Positions 9,991 through 19,935 of a stretch of 38,700 nucleotides of DNA are shown in pieces. A program made the translations under genes and the position numbers. The notes below the pieces were generated by a model. It was given only the letters and a program-made list of their open reading frames with translations, was not told where the DNA came from and did not search any database. Every line of letters starts with the position of its first letter. Positions within the stretch are counted from its first letter, which is position 1. Source of the DNA: Crocinitomix sp. (GTDB taxonomy: Bacteria; Bacteroidota; Bacteroidia; Flavobacteriales_D; Crocinitomicaceae). The stretch spans positions 1-38,700 of the forward strand of contig DQTE01000088.1 in NCBI GenBank assembly GCA_015662905.1, written 5' to 3'.

Positions 9991-10221
9991 ATGAAAAAAG
10001 GATTTATTATTGTAGCTGCAATGGGATTGTTTGTGGCTGTTTCTTGTAAAAAGAATCACACTTGTAGATGTACTTATACCACTTCAGGTCTAACTATTAC
10101 GGCTGATACTGTTTTTACAGATATGAAGAAAAAAGATGCTGAAACTGATTGTGAAGCTATGAGTGTTTCTGCTACGACAGGCGGAACTACAGCATCTGTT
10201 GAGTGCGCATTGGTTGATTAA
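9991..10221 (+). CDS. Small putative lipoprotein (76 aa)
   Basis: MKKGFIIVAAMGLFVAVSCKKN lipoprotein-type signal; Cys-containing short mature part; upstream TATATTTG box and downstream terminator. Confidence 0.75.
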   Translation: MKKGFIIVAAMGLFVAVSCKKNHTCRCTYTTSGLTITADTVFTDMKKKDAETDCEAMSVSATTGGTTASVECALVD

Positions 10222-10242
10222 ACTGTAAGTTTTTTTTACTGT

Positions 10243-10269
10243 AAAGGGAGTTTAACCTCCCTTTTTTTT
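10243..10269 (+). terminator. Rho-independent terminator after the small lipoprotein gene
   Basis: AAAGGGAG-tttaac-CTCCCTTT perfect 8-bp stem followed by a T run. Confidence 0.85.
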
Positions 10270-10277
10270 GTGTTTTC

Positions 10278-13001
10278 TTATTTCTTTTTAGCAAATTCTC
10301 CTTTGCTTTTTCTTATTTTTACCGATACTACTTTATATTCTGGACAATAAGCTTCTGTACAGTGTTCATCAGATGTTATATTATTTACCATAATTTCAGG
10401 AAAATGAAAGGTTGTACTTAATATCCCTGGGTTTACTCCTTCGGTAATAAAAGCCTTTATGTCAACTTTTCCTCTTGGTGATTCCAAGCAAACCATATCT
10501 CCATTTTTAATATGTTTTTCTGTTGCATCTTTAGGATTAATCCATAATACGTCTTCAGTATGTATCTCAACATTACCTGTTCTACGCGTCATTGCGCCAC
10601 AGTTGTAGTGTTCTAAATCTCTATTTGTGGTTAATATATATGGATAGTCCTTTCCATTTTTAAGTATTTCTCTACTTTCAGCAAATTCATTATACTTAAA
10701 CAGACCTTTTCCTCTTTTAAATGTTTCTGTGTGTAGAATTTTTGTGTCAACGCCTTGAGGTGTTACTGGCCATTGCTTTCCTGTTACACCTAATTCTTCC
10801 CATTTAACTCCAGCAAAGAAAGGCACAATTTTAGATATTTCTTCAAGTAATGTTTTTGCATTATAATCCGGTTGATTATACCCCATTTTATTCATAATGT
10901 CAACTATAATCTGCCCATCAACCTTAGCATTTCCAATTGGTTCCACTACCTCTCTAACAGCTTGAATTCGTCTTTCACCATTGGTAAAAGTACCTGATTT
11001 TTCTAAGAAAGATGCTCCTGGTAAAATGACATCAGCATACTTGGCTGTTTCTGTCATAAATAATTCTTGAACAATAACCAAATCAATCTTTTCTAGTGCT
11101 TTTATAACTTTTTGTGTATTTGGGTCAGTTTGAACGACATCCTCTCCTATTATCCATATAGCTTTCAATTTGCCTTCTAATCCTGCTTCGAACATTTCTG
11201 GAATTTTATACCCAATATGTTTAGGAACAGTAACACCATAAAATTCATTGTATTTTTTATTGGCTTCATCATTTGTAACGTCTAAATAGCCCGCTCCTTG
11301 GTGAGGTTGCACACCCATGTCGGCAGAACCCTGTACATTATTTTGTCCTCTTAACGGATTTACCCCAACTCCTTTTCTCCCTATATTTCCTGTTAATAGT
11401 GCTAAATCTGCAATTTGCATTACTGTAAACGTTCCTTGATACTGTTCAGTTACTCCTAAACCATGGAAGCTCATTGCATTGGGTGCAGTTGCGTAGGCTA
11501 TTGCCGCTTCTTTTACAAGATTTTTATCAACTCCCGATACTTCTTCTAACTTATCAATATCGATATTTAGTATTTGATTTTTGAAATCTTCAAAACCTTC
11601 GGTTCTATTGTTTATAAAAGATTGGTCAACTAACCCTTCCTTTATAATGTAATACATCATCATATTAAGCACAGCTACATTTGTTCCTGGTCTTAAAGCC
11701 AAATGGTAAGTAGCGTATTTTGCAATTTCAGTTTTTCTGGGGTCAATAACAATGGTTACATTGTCAGATTTCATGGCAAATTGCTTAATTTTAGCACCAG
11801 TTACTGGGTGTCCTGCTGTTGGATTTGCACCAATAACCATGATACAATTAGTATGGTTAATGTCTTCCACTGAATTTGTAGCTGCTCCAGTTCCAAAAGT
11901 ACGCTGCATGCCTAAGGCTGTAGGTGAATGACAAACCCTTGCGCAGCCATCAATATTGTTTGTTTGTATAACTGCTCTAAAGAATTTCTGCATTAAATAG
12001 TTTTCCTCATTTGTACATCTTGAACTTGAAATTCCTGCTATAGAATCGGGGCCAAATTCTTTTTTGAATGATTGTAGTTTTGAAGTGATAAAATTGTAAG
12101 CTTCATCCCAACTCACTTCAACAAACACACCATTCTTTTTAATTAATGGTTGTTTTAATCTGTCCTCATGGTTATAGAACTTGAATGCATATCTACCTTT
12201 TAAACAAGTGTGTCCTTGGTTAACCTCAGCATCAACAGGTGCTGTAATAGCTTTTATTTCGCCATTTTTGGTGGATACTTCTAGGTTGCATCCTACCCCA
12301 CAGTATGTACAAATGGTTCTTGTTTTATGGTCAAAATTAGTAGATTTTGATTCGAAAACATCACTTATGGCAGATGTTGGACATGCTTGTGCACAAGCGC
12401 CACAACTGACACAATCAGATTCAAAAAAGGATTGTTCTGTTCCTTTAACAATGTGTGCGTCAAAACCTCTACCAGCCATACTCAACACAAACTGCCCTTG
12501 AACTTCATCACAAGCCCGTACACAACGATAGCAATTTATACATTTAGAAAAATCAGAAGTCATATAAGGATGACTTAAATCTTTTTGATAGTGCAAATGA
12601 TTTTCTAGGTCTGTAGGATAACGCACTTCACGGAGTCCTACTTCTCCTACAACATCCTGTAGTTGGCAATTTCCGTTTACTTCACAAGTTAAACATTCTA
12701 AAGGATGGTCTGAAATTACCAATTCAATAATGTTTTTTCTTAATTCTTGAATTGAATCACTACTTGGATAAATATACATTCCATCAGACACTGGTGTATG
12801 ACAGGATGCCATTACTTTTGTTGGTCCATCTTTTTGAAGAGCCACATCTACACTACAAATTCTACAAGAACCAAACGCCTCAAGATTAGGTGCATCACAT
12901 AAGGTCGGGATTATTTTTTCTCCCTCAATACGTTTAACAAAGTTTAAAATGGTTTCTCCTTGTTTAAAATTATATGTTTTGTTGTTAATATATGCCTTCA
13001 T
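10278..13001 (-). CDS. NAD-type formate dehydrogenase alpha subunit (NuoG-like Fe-S N-terminus plus molybdopterin FdhF domain)
   Basis: N-terminal 2Fe-2S/4Fe-4S Cys clusters (CRICSVDV, HPLECLTCEVNGNCQLQ, CINCYRC, CVSCGACAQACP), CTYCGVGC, and active-site-like DGCARVCHSPTALGMQRTFGTGAATNS with Cys rather than Sec. Confidence 0.9.
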   Translation of the reverse strand: MKAYINNKTYNFKQGETILNFVKRIEGEKIIPTLCDAPNLEAFGSCRICSVDVALQKDGPTKVMASCHTPVSDGMYIYPSSDSIQELRKNIIELVISDHPLECLTCEVNGNCQLQDVVGEVGLREVRYPTDLENHLHYQKDLSHPYMTSDFSKCINCYRCVRACDEVQGQFVLSMAGRGFDAHIVKGTEQSFFESDCVSCGACAQACPTSAISDVFESKSTNFDHKTRTICTYCGVGCNLEVSTKNGEIKAITAPVDAEVNQGHTCLKGRYAFKFYNHEDRLKQPLIKKNGVFVEVSWDEAYNFITSKLQSFKKEFGPDSIAGISSSRCTNEENYLMQKFFRAVIQTNNIDGCARVCHSPTALGMQRTFGTGAATNSVEDINHTNCIMVIGANPTAGHPVTGAKIKQFAMKSDNVTIVIDPRKTEIAKYATYHLALRPGTNVAVLNMMMYYIIKEGLVDQSFINNRTEGFEDFKNQILNIDIDKLEEVSGVDKNLVKEAAIAYATAPNAMSFHGLGVTEQYQGTFTVMQIADLALLTGNIGRKGVGVNPLRGQNNVQGSADMGVQPHQGAGYLDVTNDEANKKYNEFYGVTVPKHIGYKIPEMFEAGLEGKLKAIWIIGEDVVQTDPNTQKVIKALEKIDLVIVQELFMTETAKYADVILPGASFLEKSGTFTNGERRIQAVREVVEPIGNAKVDGQIIVDIMNKMGYNQPDYNAKTLLEEISKIVPFFAGVKWEELGVTGKQWPVTPQGVDTKILHTETFKRGKGLFKYNEFAESREILKNGKDYPYILTTNRDLEHYNCGAMTRRTGNVEIHTEDVLWINPKDATEKHIKNGDMVCLESPRGKVDIKAFITEGVNPGILSTTFHFPEIMVNNITSDEHCTEAYCPEYKVVSVKIRKSKGEFAKKK

Positions 13002-13032
13002 AATCTTTTAATTTTTCTTATTCTTTTATGGC

Positions 13033-14259
13033 TCATTTGTCTTGTTCCTCAATATCTTTTAAATAGAACATAAAAGTTGTACTATTGTGTGTCAATTCTT
13101 TTTCATAATAACCTTCAAGTTGTTGTGTCATTATTTCAATCAATTCAATTCCAAAACTGTTTTGAGATTCACTAGGCTGTTTCCAAGTACCATTATCAGA
13201 ATAGAATATTTCAAAATCGTTACCCTTTTTTTGTTTTATCTTGATGGTAATCTCTCCTTCTTGTTCATCATCAAAAGCATGTTTAAAAGTATTAGTAACT
13301 AACTCATTAAACAACAAGCCTAATGGGACAATTGTTTTTAATCCTGCATTATAGTCTGAAGTTATATATACTTTAACATTTTTTGTACCGTAAATTTGCT
13401 TTAAATCTTCAATCAATTCAACTAAGTACTCTTTTAAATTAATTTTAGACAACGATTTATTGCCATATAATTTTTGATGGATAAGAGCCATTACCATTAT
13501 TCTGTTTATGGCTTCATTTAAGTTTTTTTTTGCTTCATCTGATTTTAGGTCGTTAGACTGCAATCTTAGCAAACTAATTATAATCTGTAAATTATTTTTA
13601 ACCCTGTGATGTACTTCTTTTACCAAAGCAACATTCTCTTTATTTTGTGCAGATATATATTCATTCTTTTCTTTAAGTTCATTGTATGTTTTTTTTATTT
13701 CTTGTTCAGAAAACGATTGAAACTCAATAAATTTGTATAATAAATAACCAAAAATAGACAGCGCTACTAAGGTTTCTATTATTTCAGTAGCGATATCTAT
13801 TGAACCTCTTAATTTAATGTTTTTATAATGGTTATTCATTGAGAAAATAATAAATAAAAGCAAATTTATGCTATTAATCATTAAAAATAAAAAGCCTATT
13901 CTTAGGCTGATTCCTACAAAAGCTGTTAAGACAACAACCAGAACCCATATATAATCAACAAAGTGTGTGATGTGAGAAAGAAAAGCCAATGAACCTCCTA
14001 TAATTAATGTACCTGACACACTAAACACCCAGAAAATTGCTTTATATTTTTTTGTCTTAACAATAAAAAAAAGGCAAAAAACACCTATAAAAAAGGTGAT
14101 TAACTGTGGATAAAAAATATCTTTAAAGTACCAAAAGGTTGTAAGGCTTAATACACCAAAGATGAACGAAAACAATAGGCTTATTCTATATACCAACAAA
14201 TACTTTTCTTTATCAAAATAAGAAGTATAAAAATCAGTATTTGGTGTAAAAAAACTCAT
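13033..14259 (-). CDS. Membrane-bound histidine kinase (HisKA_2/LytS-like)
   Basis: Several N-terminal TM helices; H-box VKEVHHRVKNNLQIIISLLRLQS; C-terminal ATPase-like LGLLFNELVTNTFKHAF...DNGTW...FGIELIEIM. Confidence 0.9.
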   Translation of the reverse strand: MSFFTPNTDFYTSYFDKEKYLLVYRISLLFSFIFGVLSLTTFWYFKDIFYPQLITFFIGVFCLFFIVKTKKYKAIFWVFSVSGTLIIGGSLAFLSHITHFVDYIWVLVVVLTAFVGISLRIGFLFLMINSINLLLFIIFSMNNHYKNIKLRGSIDIATEIIETLVALSIFGYLLYKFIEFQSFSEQEIKKTYNELKEKNEYISAQNKENVALVKEVHHRVKNNLQIIISLLRLQSNDLKSDEAKKNLNEAINRIMVMALIHQKLYGNKSLSKINLKEYLVELIEDLKQIYGTKNVKVYITSDYNAGLKTIVPLGLLFNELVTNTFKHAFDDEQEGEITIKIKQKKGNDFEIFYSDNGTWKQPSESQNSFGIELIEIMTQQLEGYYEKELTHNSTTFMFYLKDIEEQDK

Positions 14260-14264
14260 TATAA

Positions 14265-15905
14265 TTATTTTATAAAATATTGTTTTAATTCGCTTTCAAA
14301 ATAAGTTAACGCATTTTTAACAGGTAATGGTATTCCTCCGCCGTGAGCACATAAACTACCTTGTTGTAATGTATTCATTAAATCCATAAACAAATTCATA
14401 TCAATTTTAAATTCAGATGTATTGGCTTTTTGCAATAATTCATGAGCTCGTTTTGTACCCAACCTACAAGGGAAGCATTTCCCACAACTCTCGTACTGAG
14501 CGAAATCCATTAAATGTTCTAAAAAACTCATCATTGAAAAAGATTTAGGAATACATACAATGGACGCATGTCCTAATAAGAACCCCTCTTTAGAAAATGA
14601 TTCAAAATCAATAGTTAAGTTTTCAATTTTTTCAATTGGAACTATTCCTCCGAGAGGCCCTCCAATTTGCATAGCTTTAACCTCTTCTTTAAAACCTCCT
14701 CCAAATTCATAAATAACAGTTGAGAGAGGTGTTCCCATTTCAACCTCATAAATGCCTGGATTTTTGAAAAAAGAATCTAAACATACTAATTTAGTACCTT
14801 TAGATTTTTGAGTTCCAAGTTGAGCATAGGCTTTTCCTCCATTTTTAATAATATGATATACAGCCGCTAAAGTCTCAACATTATTAACAATAGTTGGTTT
14901 ATTGAATAAGCCCTGTTGGGTTGGATAGGGAGGTCTAGTTCTTACTTCTGGTCTTTGTCCTTCTATTGAATTAATTAAAGCCGTTTCTTCTCCGCATATA
15001 TAAGCCCCTTGCGCTTTAATTATTTTAAAATCAAAATTAAAATTAGAGTTTAGGATATTTTTTCCTAACAGATTATTTTCTTTTAATTCATCAATGGCTT
15101 TTTGAACAATTTGTACTGCCTCTGGATATTCTGCTCTAATGTACAATATGCCCCATTCGGCACCTGTTGTATAACCAGCCATTAACATTCCAAACAATAC
15201 TGAATGAGGTCTTTGTTCTAGCAAGTATCTATCAGAATATGCACCTGGGTCTCCTTCATCAGCATTACAAATAATAAATTTTGTATCTCCATCTGTATTT
15301 CGGCAAGATTCTAACTTAAATCCCATGGGAAAACCAGCGCCTCCACGCCCTCTAACGTTTGATATTTTTATTTCATCTAAAATTTCAGAACTATCTTTTT
15401 TTAAAGCATCTTTTAAAATTTGATAATGTTTTTCAAAATTATCATAGGGTTCTGTCAACAACTCAACATTTCCGCCCACATTATAATCATCAGTGTTAGA
15501 GGCTTTATTATCAATTACCTCATCAATTTCTACATTTGAAAAGTTTTTACCTTGATAATGAAACGCACCATTTTCGTGACAACGTCCTAAACAAGTCATG
15601 TGACCAATTTCTGAATCGTCAAAATGCTGTTTTAAATCTTTAATAACCTTACTTTGTTTACCAGAACAAACACAAGCTGTACCATTGCACACGTAAACTT
15701 TTTTACCTTTATTTTCGGGTTTCATAAAGTCATAAAAACTAACCGTTCCGTAAGTAGTTGCCGTTCCTATAAGAAAGTCATCAGCTAATTGTTCTAATTC
15801 TTTTTTGGTTGGTGTTCCATTTTTAGTTGAAGCATCACCTAATGCTTCAAAAAGATTATTTTTAATTCCTTTTCTAAAAGATAACTCACTTAGGTTTTTT
15901 GACAT
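14265..15905 (-). CDS. NuoE-NuoF-like fusion: NADH/FMN-binding beta subunit of the NAD-dependent formate dehydrogenase
   Basis: NuoE-type CNGTAC/CLGRC cysteines; NuoF motifs RGRGGAGFPMGFK, CNADEGDPGAYSDR, GAYICGEETALINSIEG, C-terminal CGKCFPCRLGTKR. Confidence 0.9.
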   Translation of the reverse strand: MSKNLSELSFRKGIKNNLFEALGDASTKNGTPTKKELEQLADDFLIGTATTYGTVSFYDFMKPENKGKKVYVCNGTACVCSGKQSKVIKDLKQHFDDSEIGHMTCLGRCHENGAFHYQGKNFSNVEIDEVIDNKASNTDDYNVGGNVELLTEPYDNFEKHYQILKDALKKDSSEILDEIKISNVRGRGGAGFPMGFKLESCRNTDGDTKFIICNADEGDPGAYSDRYLLEQRPHSVLFGMLMAGYTTGAEWGILYIRAEYPEAVQIVQKAIDELKENNLLGKNILNSNFNFDFKIIKAQGAYICGEETALINSIEGQRPEVRTRPPYPTQQGLFNKPTIVNNVETLAAVYHIIKNGGKAYAQLGTQKSKGTKLVCLDSFFKNPGIYEVEMGTPLSTVIYEFGGGFKEEVKAMQIGGPLGGIVPIEKIENLTIDFESFSKEGFLLGHASIVCIPKSFSMMSFLEHLMDFAQYESCGKCFPCRLGTKRAHELLQKANTSEFKIDMNLFMDLMNTLQQGSLCAHGGGIPLPVKNALTYFESELKQYFIK

Positions 15906-15961
15906 ATTTAAAAATTTGAGTTTGTTTTATTAGCATAAAACAATTGCATTTTATATTGTTT

Positions 15962-15969
15962 CAAATATA
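15962..15969 (-). promoter_or_regulatory. Putative -7 box (TATATTTG) for the formate dehydrogenase/kinase operon
   Basis: Minus-strand TATATTTG about 57 nt upstream of the NuoEF start; motif match only. Confidence 0.4.
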
Positions 15970-16074
15970 TAAAAAATAATTGAATGATTTTTAATTGAAT
16001 TAATTTTCCTTAGGCTCTTTTTTTCATATTTAGGATTTAAGGTGTTATGTTTAAGCTGGAATCCTTAAAAATAT

Positions 16075-16082
16075 TATCTTTG
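16075..16082 (+). promoter_or_regulatory. Putative -7 box (TATCTTTG) upstream of the RidA-family gene
   Basis: TAnnTTTG match 19 nt before the ATG at 16102. Confidence 0.45.
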
Positions 16083-16101
16083 CCAAAAATAATGCATTGC
16101 A

Positions 16102-16539
16102 ATGGCTGAAACAGTTAAAAAATTTGACGTAGAAAAAGCTCCCAAGCCAATGGGGTTGTACCCTCATGCTAAGCGTGTAGGCAACCTTTTGTTTTTATCG
16201 GGGGTAGGACCAAGGGTGGCAGGTTCAGGAAGTGAAGAAGCTAATATACCTGGATTAAAATATGACAAAAATGGAAATTACGAAAATTTTGATTTTGAGG
16301 CACAATGTAAGTCAGTTTTTGAAAATGTGAAATTAATTTTAGAAGAGGCGGGCTCAAAGTGGGAAAATTTAGTTGATGTAACTACTTTTTTAACCGATAT
16401 GAAACGTGATTTTAAAACCTATAATAAAATTTATGCTGACTATTTTAAAGATGTTCAACCTTGTAGAACAACTGTAGAGGTAAATGCGTTGCCATCACCT
16501 ATATCTATTGAATTAAAATGTATTGCAACTATTGATTAA
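16102..16539 (+). CDS. RidA (YjgF/YER057c/UK114) family protein
   Basis: YPHAKRVGNLLFLSGVGPR... VFENVKLILEEAGSKWENLVDVTTFLTDM...RTTVEVNALPSPISIELKCIA. Confidence 0.88.
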   Translation: MAETVKKFDVEKAPKPMGLYPHAKRVGNLLFLSGVGPRVAGSGSEEANIPGLKYDKNGNYENFDFEAQCKSVFENVKLILEEAGSKWENLVDVTTFLTDMKRDFKTYNKIYADYFKDVQPCRTTVEVNALPSPISIELKCIATID

Positions 16540-16545
16540 AAAATT

Positions 16546-17121
16546 ATGATTGGATTAATTATTAAACTTGTATTGTCTTTAGCTTCATTTGTTTCAACTT
16601 TTATGTTGTTTGCAAATGGTTATTGGGGTTGGGGAATTGTAATGATTCTTATAACCGCTATTATTGTATTAACTATTTTTAGAAACGAATGGATTATTTT
16701 AGCTTTTAACCAACTAAGGTTACAAAATGTAGAAAAAGCAGCCAAATACTTAAACAGAATTAAACAACCACAATATTTAGTTAAGGGACAACGTGCTTAT
16801 TATTATTATTTAAAAGCATTAACCGGTAGAGATTCCATGAAAATGCAAGAATCTGAAAAATTATTTAGAAAAGCACTTAACATTGGCTTAAAACAAGACC
16901 ACGATAAAGCCATGGCTAAATTAAATATAGCTGCTGTATGTATAGGGACGGGAAGAAGGCGTGAAGCCGAAACTTTGTTAAGTGAGGCTAAAAAGCTAGA
17001 CAAAAAAGGTATGTTAACCGAACACATTAAAAATCTTAAAAAAAATATGGGCAGGGCTACTTCACGTAACCAAATGAGAATGGCTCAAATGAGTAAAGGT
17101 AAAAGAGGTAAAATGAAATAA
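16546..17121 (+). CDS. Small membrane protein with TPR-like C-terminal region
   Basis: Two N-terminal hydrophobic helices, then SEKLFRKALNIGLKQDHDKAMAKLNIAAVCIGTGRRREAETLLSEAKKLD. Confidence 0.7.
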   Translation: MIGLIIKLVLSLASFVSTFMLFANGYWGWGIVMILITAIIVLTIFRNEWIILAFNQLRLQNVEKAAKYLNRIKQPQYLVKGQRAYYYYLKALTGRDSMKMQESEKLFRKALNIGLKQDHDKAMAKLNIAAVCIGTGRRREAETLLSEAKKLDKKGMLTEHIKNLKKNMGRATSRNQMRMAQMSKGKRGKMK

Positions 17122-17258
17122 TTGTTTACTTTTTATCTTTTGATGACAATCTCAACATATCTTATTAGCTTTTAGATGTTGATAACTTCCTATCAGGCTT
17201 TAAACAACATCTTAATATAACAATTAAATTCGCTAATTAATTAGAACACCAGTGTATT

Positions 17259-17801
17259 ATGTTAGGATTTGCATTACGGAAAAAAATAAATCAACATAAA
17301 TTAGCCAATATTTTTGTAAACTCTTTAATTGAAGTTGTTGAAAATGGTCATCCGGAAATTATAGAAATGATTAATGAAGACCCTGCTTTTGTGTACTCTC
17401 CTAACCTATCTAATAAACATTACCTCAATCAGTTTTTATTAATTGTAATTGTTGGTAACCTTGAATTTTTAAAACAAAGTTTTCAGGATTATGATGTAGA
17501 TGCGATAGAAAATGAGATTATTGAAAAATTTGCATCAGTTTTTGACGTAACACCACAAAAGTTTAAATCATTATTAAAAAACACAAAAGCCTTTATAGAC
17601 CATAATAATTATCCTTCTAAAAATATACTATATGGACTTTCTAAAGCTATTTTCTATAAGTACAAATTAAATAATTATCAAGAGTCTTATTTTAAATCAA
17701 TGAACACACCAAACCCTTTATTTTTAAAGAGATTAGATGAATTATTGATTAATTTTATGTGGGATTGGGATATGTTTTTAAAAAGATTTAAACTAAACTA
17801 A
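17259..17801 (+). CDS. Hypothetical protein (180 aa)
   Basis: Clean ORF with ATG start in an otherwise unexplained interval; no family recognised. Confidence 0.65.
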   Translation: MLGFALRKKINQHKLANIFVNSLIEVVENGHPEIIEMINEDPAFVYSPNLSNKHYLNQFLLIVIVGNLEFLKQSFQDYDVDAIENEIIEKFASVFDVTPQKFKSLLKNTKAFIDHNNYPSKNILYGLSKAIFYKYKLNNYQESYFKSMNTPNPLFLKRLDELLINFMWDWDMFLKRFKLN

Positions 17802-17860
17802 TTTTCAGGGTTTACCACATCAATGAATGCTACAGTTAAACAGGGGCATTTCATTAATTC

Positions 17861-18928
17861 CTATTTAACTACTATTTTTTTAGTCAATACAGCGTTATGA
17901 CTTAATATTTTTATAAAGTAAACTCCGTGCTTTAAGCCTGTTAGACTAACTTTATTATCACTAACGCTTAATTGATTAATATTTTTAACAATTTTTCCGC
18001 TAATGTCTATTACAGAAATTTGGTTTACCAGATTGTAGTCATTAAAACTCAAAAATACAGAGCCATTATGTGTAGGATTAGGATAAATACTAACTTCTAC
18101 ATTTTGTTTATCATTTACACTAAGTCCCCAAGTATTTTCTGCGGTGACACCTCCCCAAATTAAAGTTGCTAAGTAAGGATTATCTATAAAAGGATTTCTG
18201 TTTCCTTGATTACCAAAAATTTTTTCATTTCTATTTTTCTCGTAAGCATTTACAGGATCCTCTGCATTCCAATTTAGTAGTAAATCTACCATGTTTAAAT
18301 CAACTGCCACAGGGTTACCAACACACATATTACCTGGTTTACATTGTGTGTCGTAGCGTAAATACATATACATTAATATTCTAGCAACATCTCCTTTCCA
18401 TTCATCACCTGGATACCAATTGGCGCCAACTACACCACCATTTCCACTACCAGTTGCAAATTTCTTATTCCCTCTTGTTCCGTTATTTTGAACATCAGCA
18501 GGTTTTAAATTATGACAGTCGGTACCTGCACCAGGACTAGTAGTTGTTAAAGCTGGTGTGGCTATAGACTTAGCATACACATGTTCTCTGTTCCATTCGC
18601 CATTATTTCCTCCATTACTGTATTTATCTCTACTTCTATCGTTGGTAACATCACTATCTATTCCACTCTCCCAACCATAAACCAAAAGTACATTAGCTGA
18701 ATTACTGGGATCTAAATCAGACTGTTGTAAAACAGACCAAACTTGTGTATAGGTTGTTGGACTAGTATGGGTAACCGTAATTTTATTTGCTAATTCGGCT
18801 TTTAACGCCATTCCAGTTAATGTTAAATCTACATTATTGTAGTAACTTGGTATTTGTGCATAAATGTTACCAACTGTAAAAACACTTGATAACACAAAGA
18901 TTTTAAATAAGTTTAGTCGTTTTTTCAT
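17861..18928 (-). CDS. Secreted endonuclease I family nuclease with T9SS C-terminal sorting domain
   Basis: NREHVYAKS...GTDCHNLKPADVQNNGTRGNKKF nuclease motif; signal peptide from MKKRLNLFKIFVLSSVF; C-terminus IYPNPTHNGSVFLSF...GVYFIKILSHNAVLTKKIVVK. The ORF-track start at 18949 probably lies upstream of the real ATG at 18928. Confidence 0.88.
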   Translation of the reverse strand: MKKRLNLFKIFVLSSVFTVGNIYAQIPSYYNNVDLTLTGMALKAELANKITVTHTSPTTYTQVWSVLQQSDLDPSNSANVLLVYGWESGIDSDVTNDRSRDKYSNGGNNGEWNREHVYAKSIATPALTTTSPGAGTDCHNLKPADVQNNGTRGNKKFATGSGNGGVVGANWYPGDEWKGDVARILMYMYLRYDTQCKPGNMCVGNPVAVDLNMVDLLLNWNAEDPVNAYEKNRNEKIFGNQGNRNPFIDNPYLATLIWGGVTAENTWGLSVNDKQNVEVSIYPNPTHNGSVFLSFNDYNLVNQISVIDISGKIVKNINQLSVSDNKVSLTGLKHGVYFIKILSHNAVLTKKIVVK

Positions 18929-18971
18929 GTTCTGATTTGTATAAGTCACTTTAAAGATACTATTTTTTTAG

Positions 18972-19802
18972 CTAAAGCATCTCAAATTCTGTACCTTTTT
19001 TTAAATTTCCTTTTAGTTTTGACTCCAAATTTTTAAAATCAAACAAGTCATGGTCTAACATGTGGGTTGGCGATATGTTTTTTAATGCTGCAAACATTAT
19101 TTCTTTTCTTGATGGGTATTTCTCTTCCCACTTATTCAACATTGCCTTTGTTAATTGACGTTGCATATTAGGTTGAGAGCCACATAAATTACATGGAATA
19201 ATTGGATACTCTCTTATTTCGGCCAATCTAATAATGTCTTTTTCTTTTACGTAAGCCAAGGGTCTTAAAACCACAAAACGGTTATCATTTGTTCTATATT
19301 TTGGGGGCATGGTTTCAATTTTACCTGCAAAAAACAAGTTTAGGAAAAAGGTTTCTAAAATATCCTCACGGTGATGACCTAAACATATTTTGTTACATCC
19401 CAAACGTTCTGCAGCAGAATACAAATTACCACGTCTTAATCTTGAACATAAACTACAAGTAGTTTTACCCTCTGGTGTTTTTTCTTTTACAATACTATAG
19501 GTGTCTTCCTCAATGATTTCAAAATCAACACCAATTTTTGTTAAGTATTCTGGTAAAACATGCTCTGGAAAACCTGGTTGCTTTTGGTCTAAATTAACTG
19601 CCACAATATCAAAATTAAAAACACTTGCATTTTGAATTTGCATTAAAATATCTAACATTAAATAACTGTCTTTTCCACCCGACAAACAAACCATTAGTTT
19701 GTCTCCTTCTTCTATCATATTAAACTCGTTAATGACGTTCCATACGGTTTTCTTCATTTTACGGTTTAATTTCTCCTCCTCTTTATCTAATTCTGTTTTC
19801 AA
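18972..19802 (-). CDS. ttcA: tRNA 2-thiocytidine biosynthesis protein TtcA-like
   Basis: [17 protein letters not shown]-loop, [10 protein letters not shown] and CNLCGSQ cysteine motifs. Confidence 0.9.
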   Translation of the reverse strand: MKTELDKEEEKLNRKMKKTVWNVINEFNMIEEGDKLMVCLSGGKDSYLMLDILMQIQNASVFNFDIVAVNLDQKQPGFPEHVLPEYLTKIGVDFEIIEEDTYSIVKEKTPEGKTTCSLCSRLRRGNLYSAAERLGCNKICLGHHREDILETFFLNLFFAGKIETMPPKYRTNDNRFVVLRPLAYVKEKDIIRLAEIREYPIIPCNLCGSQPNMQRQLTKAMLNKWEEKYPSRKEIMFAALKNISPTHMLDHDLFDFKNLESKLKGNLKKGTEFEML

Positions 19803-19935
19803 TTGTTGATTGTTTTTTATACCGCAAAAGTACGATTATAATTTAAAACAAAAATATTTTTTATATCTCAATGTTAAATTATATTTATATTGTAGATTAT
19901 TATTATTTTACGCTTTTGTTTAAATAACACATAAA

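Noticed and set aside
10278-13001. Selenocysteine formate dehydrogenase
   Set aside because: The active-site position reads as a normal Cys (RVCHSP) with no in-frame TGA.
16102-16539. Linking the RidA-family protein with tnaA as a tryptophan-degradation system
   Set aside because: The genes are about 16 kb apart with unrelated neighbours and no kynurenine-pathway genes in the window.
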